A stretch of DNA of 64,000 bases from the NCBI GenBank assembly GCA_026874595.1, contig CM049308.1:54137624-54201623 (forward strand). The letters are read 5' to 3'. Source of the stretch: Sipunculus nudus. Taxonomy: Eukaryota; Annelida; Sipuncula; Golfingiida; Sipunculidae. The notes under the pieces are model-generated. The model was given only the letters and a program-made list of their open reading frames with translations. It searched no databases and was not told where the DNA came from. The position numbers were made by a program, and so were the translations under genes. Within the stretch, counting starts at the first letter, position 1. Every line of letters starts with the position of its first letter. Below, in pieces: positions 34,994 to 47,462 of the stretch.

Positions 34994-35004
34994 TGCGCAT
35001 GCGC
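34994..35004. promoter_or_regulatory. NRF1-type palindrome TGCGCATGCGC
   Basis: An exact match to the consensus YGCGCAYGCGCR core, inside a locally CpG-richer stretch (34940-35030). NRF1 sites mark many animal promoters. It may be a start site for a downstream transcript, or chance within the UTR. Confidence 0.4.
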
Positions 35005-35584
35005 TTTGGAAAAGTCTGTTGCCTTCTGCACGAGGACAGTAACTGTAAATATGTTGATTTTAACTTGCAGTTCAAAATTCTTATTAGCAAATAGGTTGTG
35101 ATTTCTGGTTGACTCTAGATTTTATTTAATTTCTTTTTTAAAATTTCATTTGAATTATATAAGCATGATACAGATGTAGTCTAACATGTATGCGGTTAGA
35201 TAGAAATTGTCTACCTACAAAGTTAACCCATCATCTCACGGGGTGCTAGGTTGCATTTCATTGGAGACCCAGGGACGTTGAAATAGTCCCAGGGACTCTG
35301 AGGTTAAGGTCAGAACACTCAGAAAGCATTTAATAAACGCAAATCAAGTAAAAAGCATTTTAATTTGCTCTTCTGCAAAGCAGTATATTTGTAAGCATTT
35401 GATGAAATTTGCTCACTTTCCAGCGTTTTATTGAAGCATGTTTGAAGTTGCTCTTATGCCTACATTTGTAAACCCAGTTTGTTGCTGTGCAAAAGCTATG
35501 CTAATATTACCAATTATATTTGTACATTGGTTTCAACTGAACTCGTTTTATTTATTGTGGTTATTATACATGTATTATCTTTTG

Positions 35585-35590
35585 AATAAA
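35585..35590 (+). terminator. Polyadenylation signal AATAAA
   Basis: AATAAA with a GT-rich element 19-36 nt downstream, the best candidate 3' end of the TRAF transcript. Confidence 0.5.
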
Positions 35591-35929
35591 AAAGTTCAAA
35601 TTACCACGGTTTTATTGTGTGTTTATTGAAAATTGGCCTGCTTCGCGTGGTTCCTTTCGGGTTTGGATGAACGGTAGTGGTGGCAGAATTTTTAGGTGAA
35701 CCATTTGGTTTTGATAATTAATCTTAACATTTATTAAGGTTATTGTACGTTGATAGTTCTGTGTGTACATTTGGTGTACTCCTAGATACAGCGGTCATAC
35801 TCCCTGAAAAAAATAATAAAATTTAGTATTTAAAAAGTCATGAATTTTTTCGGGGGGGGGGGGGGGGGTTATTTCAGAAAGTCAAGAATGATTTAATTTC
35901 ATTAACATGATGTCTTTCATCCTACGCTC

Positions 35930-36145
35930 TGAACACAGCGCGTGAACTTCCACTCACACGCTGTGAAAAATAGCAGGATATTTCAGGTTTGGCAACACCC
36001 AGTCAGTTTTCGCTGGATAAAGTAAAATCTGATTGGCTCTGCGTTTAAGCAAATCTGCAGAACTGGTAGAAGAAATCTGATTGGCTTAGCGTGTAAACAA
36101 ACGCGGCTGTGCCAGTGGCAAACTTCCGAAACCGGAAAGGTATTC
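35930..36145. promoter_or_regulatory. Promoter-like region with two CCAAT boxes
   Basis: AAATCTGATTGGCT occurs at 36025 and again at 36073 (ATTGG is an inverted CCAAT box), within a 48-bp imperfect direct duplication. CpG-containing sequence and an ETS-like ACCGGAAAG lie nearby. It could be an upstream promoter for GSTZ1 or an unidentified transcript. No coding exon follows directly. Confidence 0.35.
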
Positions 36146-36370
36146 TGCAGATGTTACATGTACATAGTTAAGTTAGCATTTAATAAAATGATGGCGGTTA
36201 TGTGGTGCGACCTACAATCGTTTTTGAGTGGCGTCCATTTGTACGTCGGTTTTAAAAAAAGTAGCATGAATCGCATGAGTGGTAAATCGACCTGAAATTT
36301 TGTATGTCTATCGACAATAGATAGCTTTCTCTTACACAAGACAAGTCTAGTGGCGCCATCTTCATTTTTT

Positions 36371-36640
36371 AGCTCTTTTGACTGTAAGTCAACTTAGCTA
36401 TAGTGATCGGTCAGCGTCCGCCCGTCTGTCTGTATGTACGTTAGACTGGCACGTTTTGACACCACTGAACCATCGAATATGAAATTTGACATACAGTTAA
36501 ATGTCCCTGAGATCTCCTACCAAAACTAAAATTGTGTCCCTTCGACTTGAGAATTATTCATGAACACACCTTAGTTGTTGTTTGAAGTATTCGACTGACA
36601 TTTTTCATATCCATAGATCATGGGTAAAGGGGGTTTCACA
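36371..36640 (+). mobile_element. Hairpin-headed interspersed repeat, 5' part
   Basis: Begins AGCTCTTTTGACTGTAAGTC with a TTGACT/AGTCAA hairpin, then AGCTATAGTGATC and a GTCCG/GTCTGTC-rich stretch. It has the same head layout as the elements at 57374, 62465 and 62926. The 3' end is unclear. Confidence 0.6.
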
Positions 36641-37007
36641 CCGGGCCTACGTAGAGTTTCGTAGTGCGGCGTACCGACTACGCTGTGCCATTGCTGGCCT
36701 ACGTGGCAGAACGCCGAGGGACGCTAAGGAGAGATGGACGCCAAAAAATTAATATGTTTATTTTTTTTTTGCCAGCATTTTACTTTCACTAGTTGATAAA
36801 GAAGAGAATAAGGCTGAGTTTCTCCGGATCTGATGCTATCAAAATTTGGCTTTCCACGGGCTCCTAGCCCAATGTCTCTTTTTTAAAACTTAAATTGTTG
36901 TTTTTGCGGAGATTGCATGGGCATGCTGCATAGAATCGTACTTACAAGCATGTGAGGCACTGTGGGCATAGAAATCCTTTCCCACAATGCACTGGGGCTT
37001 CTTAATT

Positions 37008-38710
37008 GTATCCGCCAAAACAGAGTTTTGCGGATACTATGTTTTCAGCTGGCCGCCGCCGCCGCCGCCGCCGCCGCCGCGTAGGTGTCCGGAGAACTCC
37101 TCTGTAACCGCTGGGCGGAATTTTCCGAAACCCGGGATTATGTTCGGGTCACATGTGAACTGCTGCGCCCCGATTTTGTTTTGACCTCTGACCTTTCCTC
37201 TGCGCTCTGCGTCCGTTTGTGCGTCTGTTTCCACACATAAACCCACAAATCTCGGGAACCGTTAGACCGATCAGGAAAATTTTTTTGCACAAATGTAGCC
37301 CTCTGAGAGCTTTATAACATACACCAAAAATGGTGGCGCCACCTGCAACCATGTTTGCACAGTGTCCATCTGTTCGTCTGCCTTGAGTTAAAATCACTCA
37401 TATCTCTGCAGTGACTTGACTAATTCACCTGAAATTCGGCATGCGTAAACATCCTGGATAGCTTTTCTGATTTTATGACAGGTGGCGCCACCTACATTCA
37501 CGTTTACGCTGCAGACATCCAAGCTCATATCTCGGGAACCGTTTGACCGATCAGGACAATTTTTTTGCACAAATGTAGCCCTTGGAGAGCTTTATAACAT
37601 ACACCAAAAATGGTGGCGCCACCTGCAACCATGTTTGCACAGTGTCCATCTGTTTGTCTGCCTTGGGTTAAAATCACTCATATCTCTGCAGTGACTTGAC
37701 TAATTCACCTGAAATTTGGCATGCGTATACATCCTGGATAGCTTTCTGATTTTATGACAGGTGGCGCCACCTACATTCACGTTTACGCTGCAGACATCCA
37801 AGCTCATATCTCAGGAACCATTTGACCGATCAGGAAAATTCTTTTGCACAAATGTAGCCCTTGGAGAGCTTTATAACATACACCAAAAATGGTGGCGCCA
37901 CCTGCAACCATGTTTGCACAGTGTTCATCTGTTCGTCTGCCTTGGGTTGAAATCACTCATATCTCTGCAGTGGTTTGACTAATTCACCTGAAATTCGGCA
38001 TGCTTATACATCCTGGATAGCTTTTCTGATTTTATGACAGGTGGCGCCACCTACAATCAAGTTTACGCTGCAGACATCCAAGCTCATATCTAGGTAACCG
38101 TTTGACCGATTGGGCCAAAATTTTGCATGTGTATAAATCTCATATAGCTTTTATCATAAGCAAAACTGGTGGCGCCACCTGCAGCCATGTTTGCACAGCT
38201 CCCGTCTGTTTGTCTGCCATGGGATAAAATCACTCATATCTCGGCAGTGGTTTGACATATCTGCCTAAAATTTTGCAAGTTTATACATCCCCGACAGCTT
38301 TCTTGATTTTATGACAGGTGGCGCCACCTGCATTCTAGTTTATGCAGCAGATATCCAAGCTCATATCTTGGGAACCGTTTGACGGATTGGGCCAAAGTTT
38401 TGCATGTGTATAGTTCTCACAAAGCTCTTTATCATACGCTAGCTGGTGGCGCCACCTGCAACCCTTTCTTGCACAGTGTCCATTTGTTTGTCTGCCAAGG
38501 GCAAAAATCACTCATATACAATATAGTGGTTTGACTTATCTGCCTTTAAATTTTGCATATGTATACAACTTGGACGGCTTTCTGGATTTTTTGGTAGGTA
38601 GCGCAACCTACATACACAATTTGGCTGCAGACATCCATGCTAATATGCAACACTTCACCCGTTCCACTCTGATTTAGGCGGATACAAGTAGTCGCTTGTC
38701 GACTACCCGT
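37008..38710 (+). mobile_element. Hairpin-headed element with 280-bp internal tandem array (copy 1)
   Basis: The 5' hairpin at 37008-37037 pairs GTATCCGCCAAAAC with GTTTTGCGGATAC, then ACTATGTTTT and a (CCG)n run at 37052-37081. About six units of roughly 279 bp follow, each with two half-units centred on GGTGGCGCCACC or a near match. The 3' end has GGCGGATAC (38677-38685), inverted relative to the head, and a GTAGTCG/CGACTAC hairpin (38688-38706). It has no coding capacity. The repeated MAPPTFTF-type ORFs exist only because the period is a multiple of three. Confidence 0.8.
37052..37081. repeat. (CCG)n trinucleotide run
   Basis: About ten GCC/CCG triplets inside the head of the hairpin-headed element. 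The equivalent position in the other copies (49670, 60410) has only CCGCCAC or CGCCGCCACCAC, so the run expanded in this copy. Confidence 0.97.
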
Positions 38711-39861
38711 CCGTTTAGTCCGTTAAAACATGATGGGTAAGACTTAATTGTTTCAAGGAAGATAACATGAATATCGATGTTTTGAGGTAAGGAGTTCACG
38801 GAAGTAATATTTGTCTAGCATGCACATCTGTAATGCAGACAGTAGGGTGGTTTCTTGAACTATGGCAACTATCTGTTGAAAGTGAGACAGTTGGGACATG
38901 TAGTCCTGGTCATCTCACAATGCTTATTTGACAAATGGGTAGAGATCTCTGACTTGTGGGAAGTTGATATGATACCGCCATCTAGCGGTAAAGTTCATAC
39001 CTATAAATAAGACTAAAATCATCCAGCTTCTGTTAAAAATTAATCATCAAAACAGATCAAATTACAAACTGTTTTACCATTAAACTTTCAGCATTTCTAC
39101 AAAATAACCTATGACATTTTTATAAACTCTCAACTCATGTTCATTCTAATTATTTTTTATTTTATTTTTTTTTTTTGCAAAGGTCACCCAATCCCTATCG
39201 GTCTACCTCATTTCTATAGTGCGCGTGCACCCATATTAATTATCACCATAACCATAACCACCATCATTAAAGTATCAAATAGCTACAATATTTGCTGTTG
39301 TATGTCCATTGCAATAATATGTAAATTAACTATATACCTTTATTGTCTGTGTGACACATGTCAAATATTGGCCTATTACATTATAATTTTAAATATATTT
39401 CTTTTCCAATTTATGAACATTACTCCCTGAATAGCAGGGGCACTCACACCCTTCCCCTAGCTTAAACATTTGGGGTGGATATAACCCCGAACCCCCTGTA
39501 TTGACGCCGCTGAAATTTGCTCATATTATTAGTTCATTTTTGCTGAATATAAAAATTGCAAAACAAAGCACGGACTTACTATCCCTATCAACTGTCTTAT
39601 ACGTTGATATGGTTCTGTGTGTGAGTAAATTCAGTCCACGTGTGTCTTATACCATAACTAGTGGTTAGATCTTGCGCTCGGGACAATTCCAAAACAAGGA
39701 AAAGTAACATAAAGAAATTACAAAGAAGAAACACCGGTTAGAAGCTCGAAAAAATCTTGGGTTTTATTTTAATTGCGCGGCATGCACGCACACCAGATGG
39801 CGTGCGAGCTATGTTTATATTTTGCACCACTGATCGCGACCGGTGCAAGTTTTTTCTCCAC

Positions 39862-39940
39862 TCAAGTACATGTAGGAGTACTCGTGTACAGGAGTACTCG
39901 TGTACATGTAGGAGAACTCCTGTATATAGGAGTATAAAAG
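39862..39940 (+). promoter_or_regulatory. TATA box preceded by short palindromic direct repeats
   Basis: TATAAAAG at 39933-39940 follows repeats of GGAGTACTCGTGTAC and GTACATGTAGGAG. These repeats are themselves near-palindromic. A start about 30 nt downstream would produce a 5' UTR leading to the candidate GSTZ1 exon at 40325. No Inr was established. Confidence 0.4.
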
Positions 39941-40324
39941 GGTCTAGGAACGAAATATTGGCAGACACCATTAATTATATGTTATACACTACATTTCGTG
40001 TTTACTCTAAACACTGTAAATGTAACATACACCTGGTATATTAATAGGTCCCTTTAAGGATCCCCTTTTCTGGAAAAAAACCCTGTATTAATAGCGCCAG
40101 AACACCCAAGGTAAGTGGTTTACTCTGTCACTGATGCGTAATCAGGTGATCCCTGTTCATGGCCCTGCATATCTGTGAAGTGTGACTTGAAACATGATAG
40201 TAAATCAAGTCTTGTGCTGCGACACAGGAACAGATTGTAAGCAATAGTTACAGTGTACATGTGAAGGTCACGTCGGATCGTACTGACTGAATATATCTCT
40301 GACTCGGATTAATTAAAAAAGGCG

Positions 40325-40348
40325 ATGGAAGAAGCCAGTACAACTCGT
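40325..40348 (+). CDS. GSTZ1: Candidate GSTZ1 first coding exon, version A (MEEASTTR)
   Basis: ATG with G at -3 and G at +4, eight codons, then a strong donor GTAAGTA. It ends in phase 0, exactly what the exon at 52255 needs. The join reads MEEASTTR-PVLYSYF, like the short variable leader before PILYSYF in vertebrate GSTZ1. A TATA box lies 385 nt upstream. The short length means chance cannot be excluded. Confidence 0.45.
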
Positions 40349-43129
40349 GTAAGTACATATTTGATTTATTATTCACCTATATAAAAATCAGCCTTCAGGT
40401 AAAGAAATTTAAATCTCCGCGATACAATTCTTAATTATATAAATGGTACTAACAATTTAAACATTAGGCTTACCAATAACGGTATAAATATTCTTGTATG
40501 CATGGACAAAGCAACTGATATTATGGAAGTCTTGTTGTATCAGTATGCGTATTAAAATGCGTGTATGGGTAGACGTATGACGCATGTACAGGGGCCTCGC
40601 ACGATTTAACCCCCGACTCATTATTATTAGGTGCCCGGTAGGATATACTGTCGGGTTAACAGCTAGCTAGGGACCCATGCACGTGGTCCCGCAGTCAGAT
40701 GCTTTTGCTCCCATGATAATTTTTATGGGCTTGTATGGATAATGGCTTATGCACATGGGCAATCGTTTACAGTTGCGAGTCTCAGAAGTGGATCCAGGGG
40801 GAGGGTCCAGGGGTCCGCCCCCCCCCCCCCTTCCAGCCGTTTTTAAAGGGACAAAATCGATAAGAAGCTAAATCATGCATACTCTTTCACACAAGCAGTT
40901 TAGTTTTGGTTTATGCAAAGGTTTACCAGCAAATCCATCCAAGCACACAGTCTCAGTACCTTTCATGCGGCTGTTAAACACCTTGTTATGGCTCTGCGTG
41001 TTGGTAAACACAATCAACGTGTCTGTTTACCATTCATAACATGGCCGCGTGACCAGAAGTCCGATTGTGAGCCGCAACACGCGAAGTTTCAGCCAGCGGG
41101 AACATGTATCACATTTTTTTTTATCAGGGCATCTCCTAATTGACATGTGGTGGCACTAGCTGTGTTGATGTTTACATCTGGGATCGCGCCCGGTCCACTG
41201 TTTTAACATTCGTTTACAGGAGTATGCGAACATTTGCAGGGCAATATTTTTGGCAGGTACCAATTTATTTTATATGGAAGAAGCTATTATTTGTATTAAC
41301 TAAACATGCTTTACAGGTTATTGGGCCCCTTAAGGGTTCCAGACCATTTTTCGCGGAATGCCCCCCCCCCCATACTAGCCACCAAGGGTGACTAAAATGT
41401 TAAAGATATCTGAGAGTACCGTTTAATGACCACCCCATGTATGCACTTGGGTGGGATTCTAAGCTCAGTATGATCAGTGTCTGTAAAAGGAAGAAAACTC
41501 ATTCGTATCTCGGGTATCTTATTTTTTAATGACAACATTTTGTTATGATAAGCTAATTACATAAATTATTAGTTTAAATATATGTCTGTTACCCTTATAA
41601 AACGAGACCAGTACACAAAGCATTGTCGCCCCTCCGTATACATTCTTACTGCATCTGTCATGGCGTTATGAGCAGTATACGACCCGTGTCTTCTTACACC
41701 AAAATACACAATAACTAAAGTAAAATGCACTTACAGTTGATAATATGTTGCCGTTGTATTGAAAATAAGATACTCTTGCTATGGTGAAGAAGTTTTAATG
41801 TCGACCTATCCATAGAACTGATATAAATAAAACTGCCTTTTCCGGAAGGAAAATACGTTCGTGGTCAAACACCACTTATCTCTACATATGGGGAGACGAT
41901 GAAACGGTCGTCCGTTAGCGGTTCAACCCTCCTTTTCCCTAATTCTGGATCTGCCCCTCATGAGTCTCAAAACAATTACAGCGTTGCATGTATTGATGAA
42001 TTGCTATTAAACTCCTCCAGGTGGCAAGAGGTAGATGCAGTGTATTATGTTTACCCTTGGTTATTTTGTTTCGCTGTTATCAAATTTACGCAAAACGTTA
42101 ACGTTCAGAACATATTTTGTTGATGGTCATTGTAATACACCAAAGGCACAATCAATTAACAGTGTTACGGAAACATTTTGTTCAGGGGTAAATATTGGGT
42201 TTTAAACAAAACCCGTAACACATCCCCTCTTAAGAGTGTTGTGCTATCAGAACAAGATTAATTATCCCATGAGTCATACTTTTTGTGAACTAGGTGGCGG
42301 TAATTGCTCATTTACTTCAAACCATCATTCCCCGGTCCCAAAGTTGGGTGTCATCCCGAAAGAGCCCCCAAATGTTACAGAAACATCTTGTCATGGGGAA
42401 AATAATGAACTGATTCGAGATTCAAACCCATGTCGATGTGGTATATGTGCGGCGTTCCAAACGCTTCGTTAGAACAGCAAGCTTCACTAACGGTATTTAT
42501 ATAGTTTGTTCCCCTTTTATGTGCACCCCGTAACAACCGTTATAGGTTACCTGGTTTACCATATGTTTTTTTTTTCAATAGGGGTTTAACTCCAATTGTG
42601 ACAAACGGCTATTTCTTTCGTCCCTGTCGAGGCCGCACTGTATTAAGAATATTTTTGTTTTACCATACACAAATTAAAATACCGCGGTACATTAACTTAA
42701 CTCCCGGAGCACACTAGGTATATACTGGTATACATCAATATACGGTATAAATACTTCATATATTAATTTTATACTGATTTTAATATTCAATATATAAAAT
42801 AATTTATAAATAAAAGGTGTAATTACATTATTTAGCAAGGTTTTGCTGATAGGAATTACATATGACATTTGTTTTCTCAAACTGAAACTAAAATCAGTGT
42901 GTGTTATACCCAATCGCAGCACCTCGAGGGGTTTATGTGCATTTGTTTCTTGTCACTGCCTTATTACGGAAGCCACAGCTACATGATATAATCCTCTCAC
43001 GGTTGTACAGTTGTAATATTTTAAGCGTCATAGGACGACACGTCTCCACCTGGACTGATGTAAATGTATAGGCCAATGTGATACAATTTACTGTATATCC
43101 TTAAAAGTTCCCATCAGCATGCACGTATA

Positions 43130-43142
43130 ATATTTGCCATGT

Positions 43143-43206
<64 letters not shown>

Positions 43207-43325
43207 TAGCTTATTTGCAAAAGCATTAATATGTTAATTTTGACCCCCCCCCCAACCATCCCATCCACAAAAAGTTTTATTTTGATTTTATTATAATATT
43301 TGCCATGTATTATATATATATATAT

Positions 43326-43421
<96 letters not shown>

Positions 43422-43470
43422 CTTATTCGCAAAAAAACATGTAACTTGAACCCCCCCCCCCCCCCGCACT
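43130..43470 (+). repeat. Tandem duplication of a (TA)n plus poly-C module
   Basis: Two copies of ATAATATTTGCCATGTAT, a long TA run (43147-43207; 43311-43418), GCTTATTxGCAAAA and a C-run (43246; 43451). The two share order and spacing, so a unit of about 170 bp was duplicated and its TA runs then drifted in length. Confidence 0.85.
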
Positions 43471-43619
43471 GATACATGATAAGTGTCTGAGGTGAGAAAC
43501 CAACCTTTTTGGCCATATTATACGCGTTCAAATTTTACCCGAACACACTGAATGTTCAGTCAGCTATATTCTACGAACAAGTTTCCGAGTCATCTTTTTC
43601 CGTGACACAGAAGTGAAAC

Positions 43620-43637
43620 ATGGGGTCCACAACCAAG
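43620..43637 (+). CDS. GSTZ1: Candidate GSTZ1 first coding exon, version B (MGSTTK)
   Basis: ATG in excellent start context (GAAACATGG), six codons, donor GTAGGT, ending in phase 0. The join gives MGSTTK-PVLYSYF. It ends STTK where version A ends STTR, which suggests alternative first exons of one gene. The sequences around the two are otherwise not obviously similar. Confidence 0.5.
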
Positions 43638-44454
43638 GTAGGTTGTTTACAATCCAGCAAACTTTGACACGTGTCATACAGCTTTGACATGACACGAACG
43701 GTGACAGCTCTGGAACTGTCTTTATAATTTGCTCAAGACAAACAATACATGTTGGTTATGGAAGGATGTTTTTATTTGTAACAATGATCAGTTTTTTTTC
43801 CTGGTGCACCGTTCACGGCACTCCAGGACACGTGGCTGTATTTATTTTCCCTATATAACATCCATTAAACACCTGAGGTTTGGGCCACTTTTAAATAATT
43901 TTCAAAATAAAATCCTGATATTAAACCTTTTTTTTAACTTTAGAATGTGTTTTGTTTTTCAGTCAAACTAGATCAAGAAAATGGGGGCTTGTGTATCTCC
44001 TTTTTTAACCATCCTGGCCCGAATGCAGTGAAGCCCAAAATACCCCACCAAGCAGTCCCAAAGAAGCATTTGGACAACATGTCTTTGATTGGCCACAGAT
44101 TTAAAAAAAAAATTGACTAATACTGTCCGTTTTGGCAGAACTATAGAAACCAGGCTTCAGCCTACCGCTCGTAAAACGGGTGTCGCATAATAAATTGTTT
44201 CCTGGAAAAGGCCGATACATATAATTTTCCTCAGAATTCCCGTATTTAATTTTGCTCATAGCTGGAGTTTATTATATTAGAGGAGGAGGGGTCCAGGGAA
44301 CCTGGGTTCCCCGTCTGAATGGGGGTGTGGGGGCGGAGCCCCCACCTAAAGCTTGATTTTCCTGTTAAAATAGTTAATGGTTTCCCATTTTCGCGATAGA
44401 TGCCTCTTCAATAGCAGATATAAATGAACAAAACTTGCTCCTGCTGGTATCTCG

Positions 44455-44620
44455 TCTTCACGGCTCACTTAGTAGCGTGTAGGGCTCCTAGTCCAGAGAT
44501 CGTAGGTTCGATTCCCGATTCAGGCGACTTCTGATGCTTAGTAGTTGTTTATGTTAGAAGAGTTGAGTGTAGGGACATCTACAGGGAAAAGAATGAGTTA
44601 AAATAGGGAGTAAGAGGTGA
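44455..44620 (+). mobile_element. tRNA-derived SINE head
   Basis: A-box-like GGCTCACTTAGTAGCG (44462-44477) and a perfect B-box GGTTCGATTCC (44504-44514). The D and T stems do not pair correctly, so it is not a functional tRNA. A short body follows (AGTGTAGGGACATCTACAGG). Confidence 0.6.
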
Positions 44621-44639
44621 CAATTTTATATATGTTCCT

Positions 44640-45550
44640 CAATACAAGCGAAGCGTGCGTTCTATAGTGGCTCCTCAGTTTTATTGGAGATTATGCTTAA
44701 CATCTTAAAAATCAAACAATTGGGTGTTCTTGATGCTCCACCACATGATGGCTAGAGCCAACCAGATTGCAGAGAAAGCCTGACCATTCACTACCCTGGG
44801 ATTGGTGACGCCCGTTCATGTAAACAAATAAGTCCATGTGACCTCTGCTGCTCCATGTGTTCCGGTCGGTTGTTCGCAGGCAGTGCTTGTCAGGGGCTGC
44901 ACATCTGTACAAATTGAGCAGTCACGGTGAGGTCAGCATTGGTTTGATTGGTTCAGGTGCTAACAGCTAGGGCTGATGGACAACCTGTACAGCAGTATAC
45001 ACTTCTTTCGGTTCAACATTTTGTTTTTCTGGGATGGTTTTAAAATTAAATATTATTATTATAGGGTCGTCCTAAACACCGGAGGGAGCAAATGTAGAAT
45101 CACTCATGCACTGTCTTGACTAGCTATGTGGGTATACATACGGACGGACGGTATGGTGATTAGAATTAATGTAATGAAGAAGTAAGAGGTGGTTGTAAAT
45201 AAGTGATGAAATTAAGGCAGAAGAAGATGGTTAAAAAAACGTTTTCTGTTCATACAAGTGTCGTGCTTCAGAGAGGTGCGCGAGTTATTCTTCATTTGTG
45301 CCGACCCGAATACAGCGGAATTCTGCCTTAATACTGCTAATATTGTCAAAGTACCCTATAATTAAACAGACTGGCGCTATCTTTTACCACTACACAAGCA
45401 TTAAAGATGGAGCCATTCTAGCTGTAAGGTGTTTACCGGTACTCTGATGCCAATTTAAAATTCCGATTTAGCCCATCCCTGTATTGAAAATGATTAATTA
45501 TTGGCTTAAACATTTCATTTAAGCCTTGATAGTCTTTGATTATAGGGTTT
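44640..45550. other. No gene seen
   Basis: Balanced composition and a 66-codon - strand ORF (44712-44912) without recognisable content. Possibly old repeat DNA. Confidence 0.4.
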
Positions 45551-45552
45551 AT

Positions 45553-47143
45553 TGCAGGGTTTGCCGGTAAGAGCAACCCCCTGCTTTAACAGCTGGCAAA
45601 AGCCTGCTTTAGCCTGCCCGGTCAATACTTAAAAGTGGCCAATACTGGCTATTACTGGCTTATACACCTCAGTCGAATAAAAAAATACCCCAATCCTAAT
45701 AAACAACAGAATTATTCTAAAAAGGGTTTTTTTTTGGTAACACAAGCTTATTCATTGTACATTGTCCCAGGAAATACTACAGTTCATTATTAAAAAGGAC
45801 ACAAAGTCAAGGATTATGACACAAATGAAACAAATATACCAATTAAGCAAAGAAGTAATGATACTGCAGGGGAACAAAAGTTAACTTAGAGCAGTGATAT
45901 GCATGCTTTTTAACTGTAAAGATTTACAGAAGGTACAAATGTTTGAATTGTCAAATGACATAAGTTCAGTGACAAAGGTTACAAATAAGGTGCTTCACTG
46001 TGCCAGTCTCATAAGAATCTCTCTGTGCCTGATAGCAGGCCACCAACTTGGTGGCCTATCACTAAATGTTACAGTTCATGTCCCACACCAAGGCCCAAAG
46101 CTTTGTACCAGAAAGTCTTTGATGATCAAAAGTTAAGATCAAACATACAGCAATAAGCTAGCATGGAGTTTAGGTCCAGGCAAGACTTAAATTGACTCAA
46201 AACTTACCCTGATCTTGGTCACTTTATCTCCATCCCCATAGCCTTGGGTTAACAACCAAACATCCTTTAATGATGCAAGTCAGTATTGTAAAACAAACAT
46301 TGATTATCAGGGAGTCGTACAGTGGATCCAGTTTTGTGCTCAAGATCATATGAAGACTAAAGACCAAAACAAACTAAAGCTCGCGTGACGACCAGAGAAG
46401 CTTTTGCTCCTGGAGTGATTTTTGACACGTGATGCGGTCTTGCTGCATAGGGATTCCTGATAATAACATAACTAAAGAGAGGGTTCCCCTCCCCAACACT
46501 CGCATTCTGTATTAAACTGCGGGTGAAACATTTAATATAATTCATCGAACTATAATTATTGATTTGTATCTGGATAGAAAATGTGCAACAAAGCAACACA
46601 GATATATAAATTTTGTAAAGTATAGTGACTGAGTTCTGTCATATTTAGAACATGTTTGGTCACAAACAAATACATATTTGTATACAATTAATCCAATGCT
46701 GATTATCAAAATTAATATTTTTACAAAGATAAACAAAAAATACAATAGGTGTACAATCTGACGTGTGTTGAGCGCATTGTAGCCACGTAATTGTGTTTTA
46801 AATTAGTTGCGAGCGCGCACATGGCACACGTGTGACGCTTGATGCATGCATGACGCATGCATGAGGCTTTGTGTCTTATATTACAGCCCCATATATTACA
46901 GCCACTACTTTAAAGCCCATTTAAAAAAAAAAGTGTACATAATGAATGGTTTGTCAGATGACCAGTATATCACTGCAGCTACTTAAAAGCCTGAGTAAAA
47001 ATGAATATTGTAAGAATGATTTGTCAGATGACCAGTAAATTAACCAGTATTGACCAGTAACACCCAGTATTGGCTGGCTTAAGCTGGCTATAGCCACTGG
47101 CATGGACAATACGAGTAAAAGCTGGCTTTTGGCCAACCCTGGT
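45553..47143. mobile_element. Candidate DNA transposon remnant with inverted ends
   Basis: The left arm (CAGGGTTTGCCGGTAAGAGC ... CCAATACTGGCTATTACTGG) and right arm (reversed: CCAGGGTTGGCCAAAAGCC ... CCAATACTGGGTGTTACTGG) form an imperfect inverted repeat of about 110 bp enclosing 1.4 kb. There is no recognisable transposase, only short unrelated ORFs. The right arm also holds a local direct repeat of TGATTTGTCAGATGACCAGT. Confidence 0.55.
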
Positions 47144-47462
47144 ATTTTGACAATGTAAGTGGTATTTAGGGGGTATTCTGCAGTATTCCTGTGTTTAGGA
47201 CGACTGATTATTAAATATTTAATACTACTATACTATTATTAAATAAATACTGTATATTAAATGCTAGGCCAGAAATGCTGACAGGCTTATGCCTATGGTG
47301 TTTGCATGGGGGGGGGGCGGGGGGTGATGTTTGTGTAGCCCATCACTGTCCACCTTGAAATGGACACATTCCACTCTACCGGTAGTCAGATAAGAGTAGA
47401 AGGTCCTTTCCCACTCAATGCTCAAATCCCAGTCCCACCAACAGTAAGCTTTAAGTCGGTTA

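Larger units (their letters stand above)
33394..35610 (+). other. Probable TRAF3 3' UTR
   Basis: No ORF of note after the stop. The best poly(A) signal is AATAAA at 35585-35590, followed about 20 nt later by a GT-rich tract (GTTTTATTGTGTGTTT). An earlier AATAAA is at 34934-34939. UTR length is inferred, not shown. Confidence 0.5.

Noticed and set aside
37482-37982. Repeated ORFs beginning MAPPTFTFTLQTSKL (also at 56123, 59135, 61106)
   Set aside because: They track the 279-bp array period, a multiple of three, and lie in a clearly interspersed repeat. Opposite-strand ORFs in the same units are equally long.
37008-38710. Helitron
   Set aside because: There is a hairpin near the 3' end, but no CTRR terminus or TC start could be placed consistently across copies, and a 5' hairpin is not a Helitron trait.
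44462-44535. tRNA gene
   Set aside because: The B-box is perfect, but D and T stems do not pair and no acceptor stem forms; it is a SINE head.
44712-44912. 66-codon minus-strand ORF
   Set aside because: No recognisable content, short, and in old repeat-like DNA.
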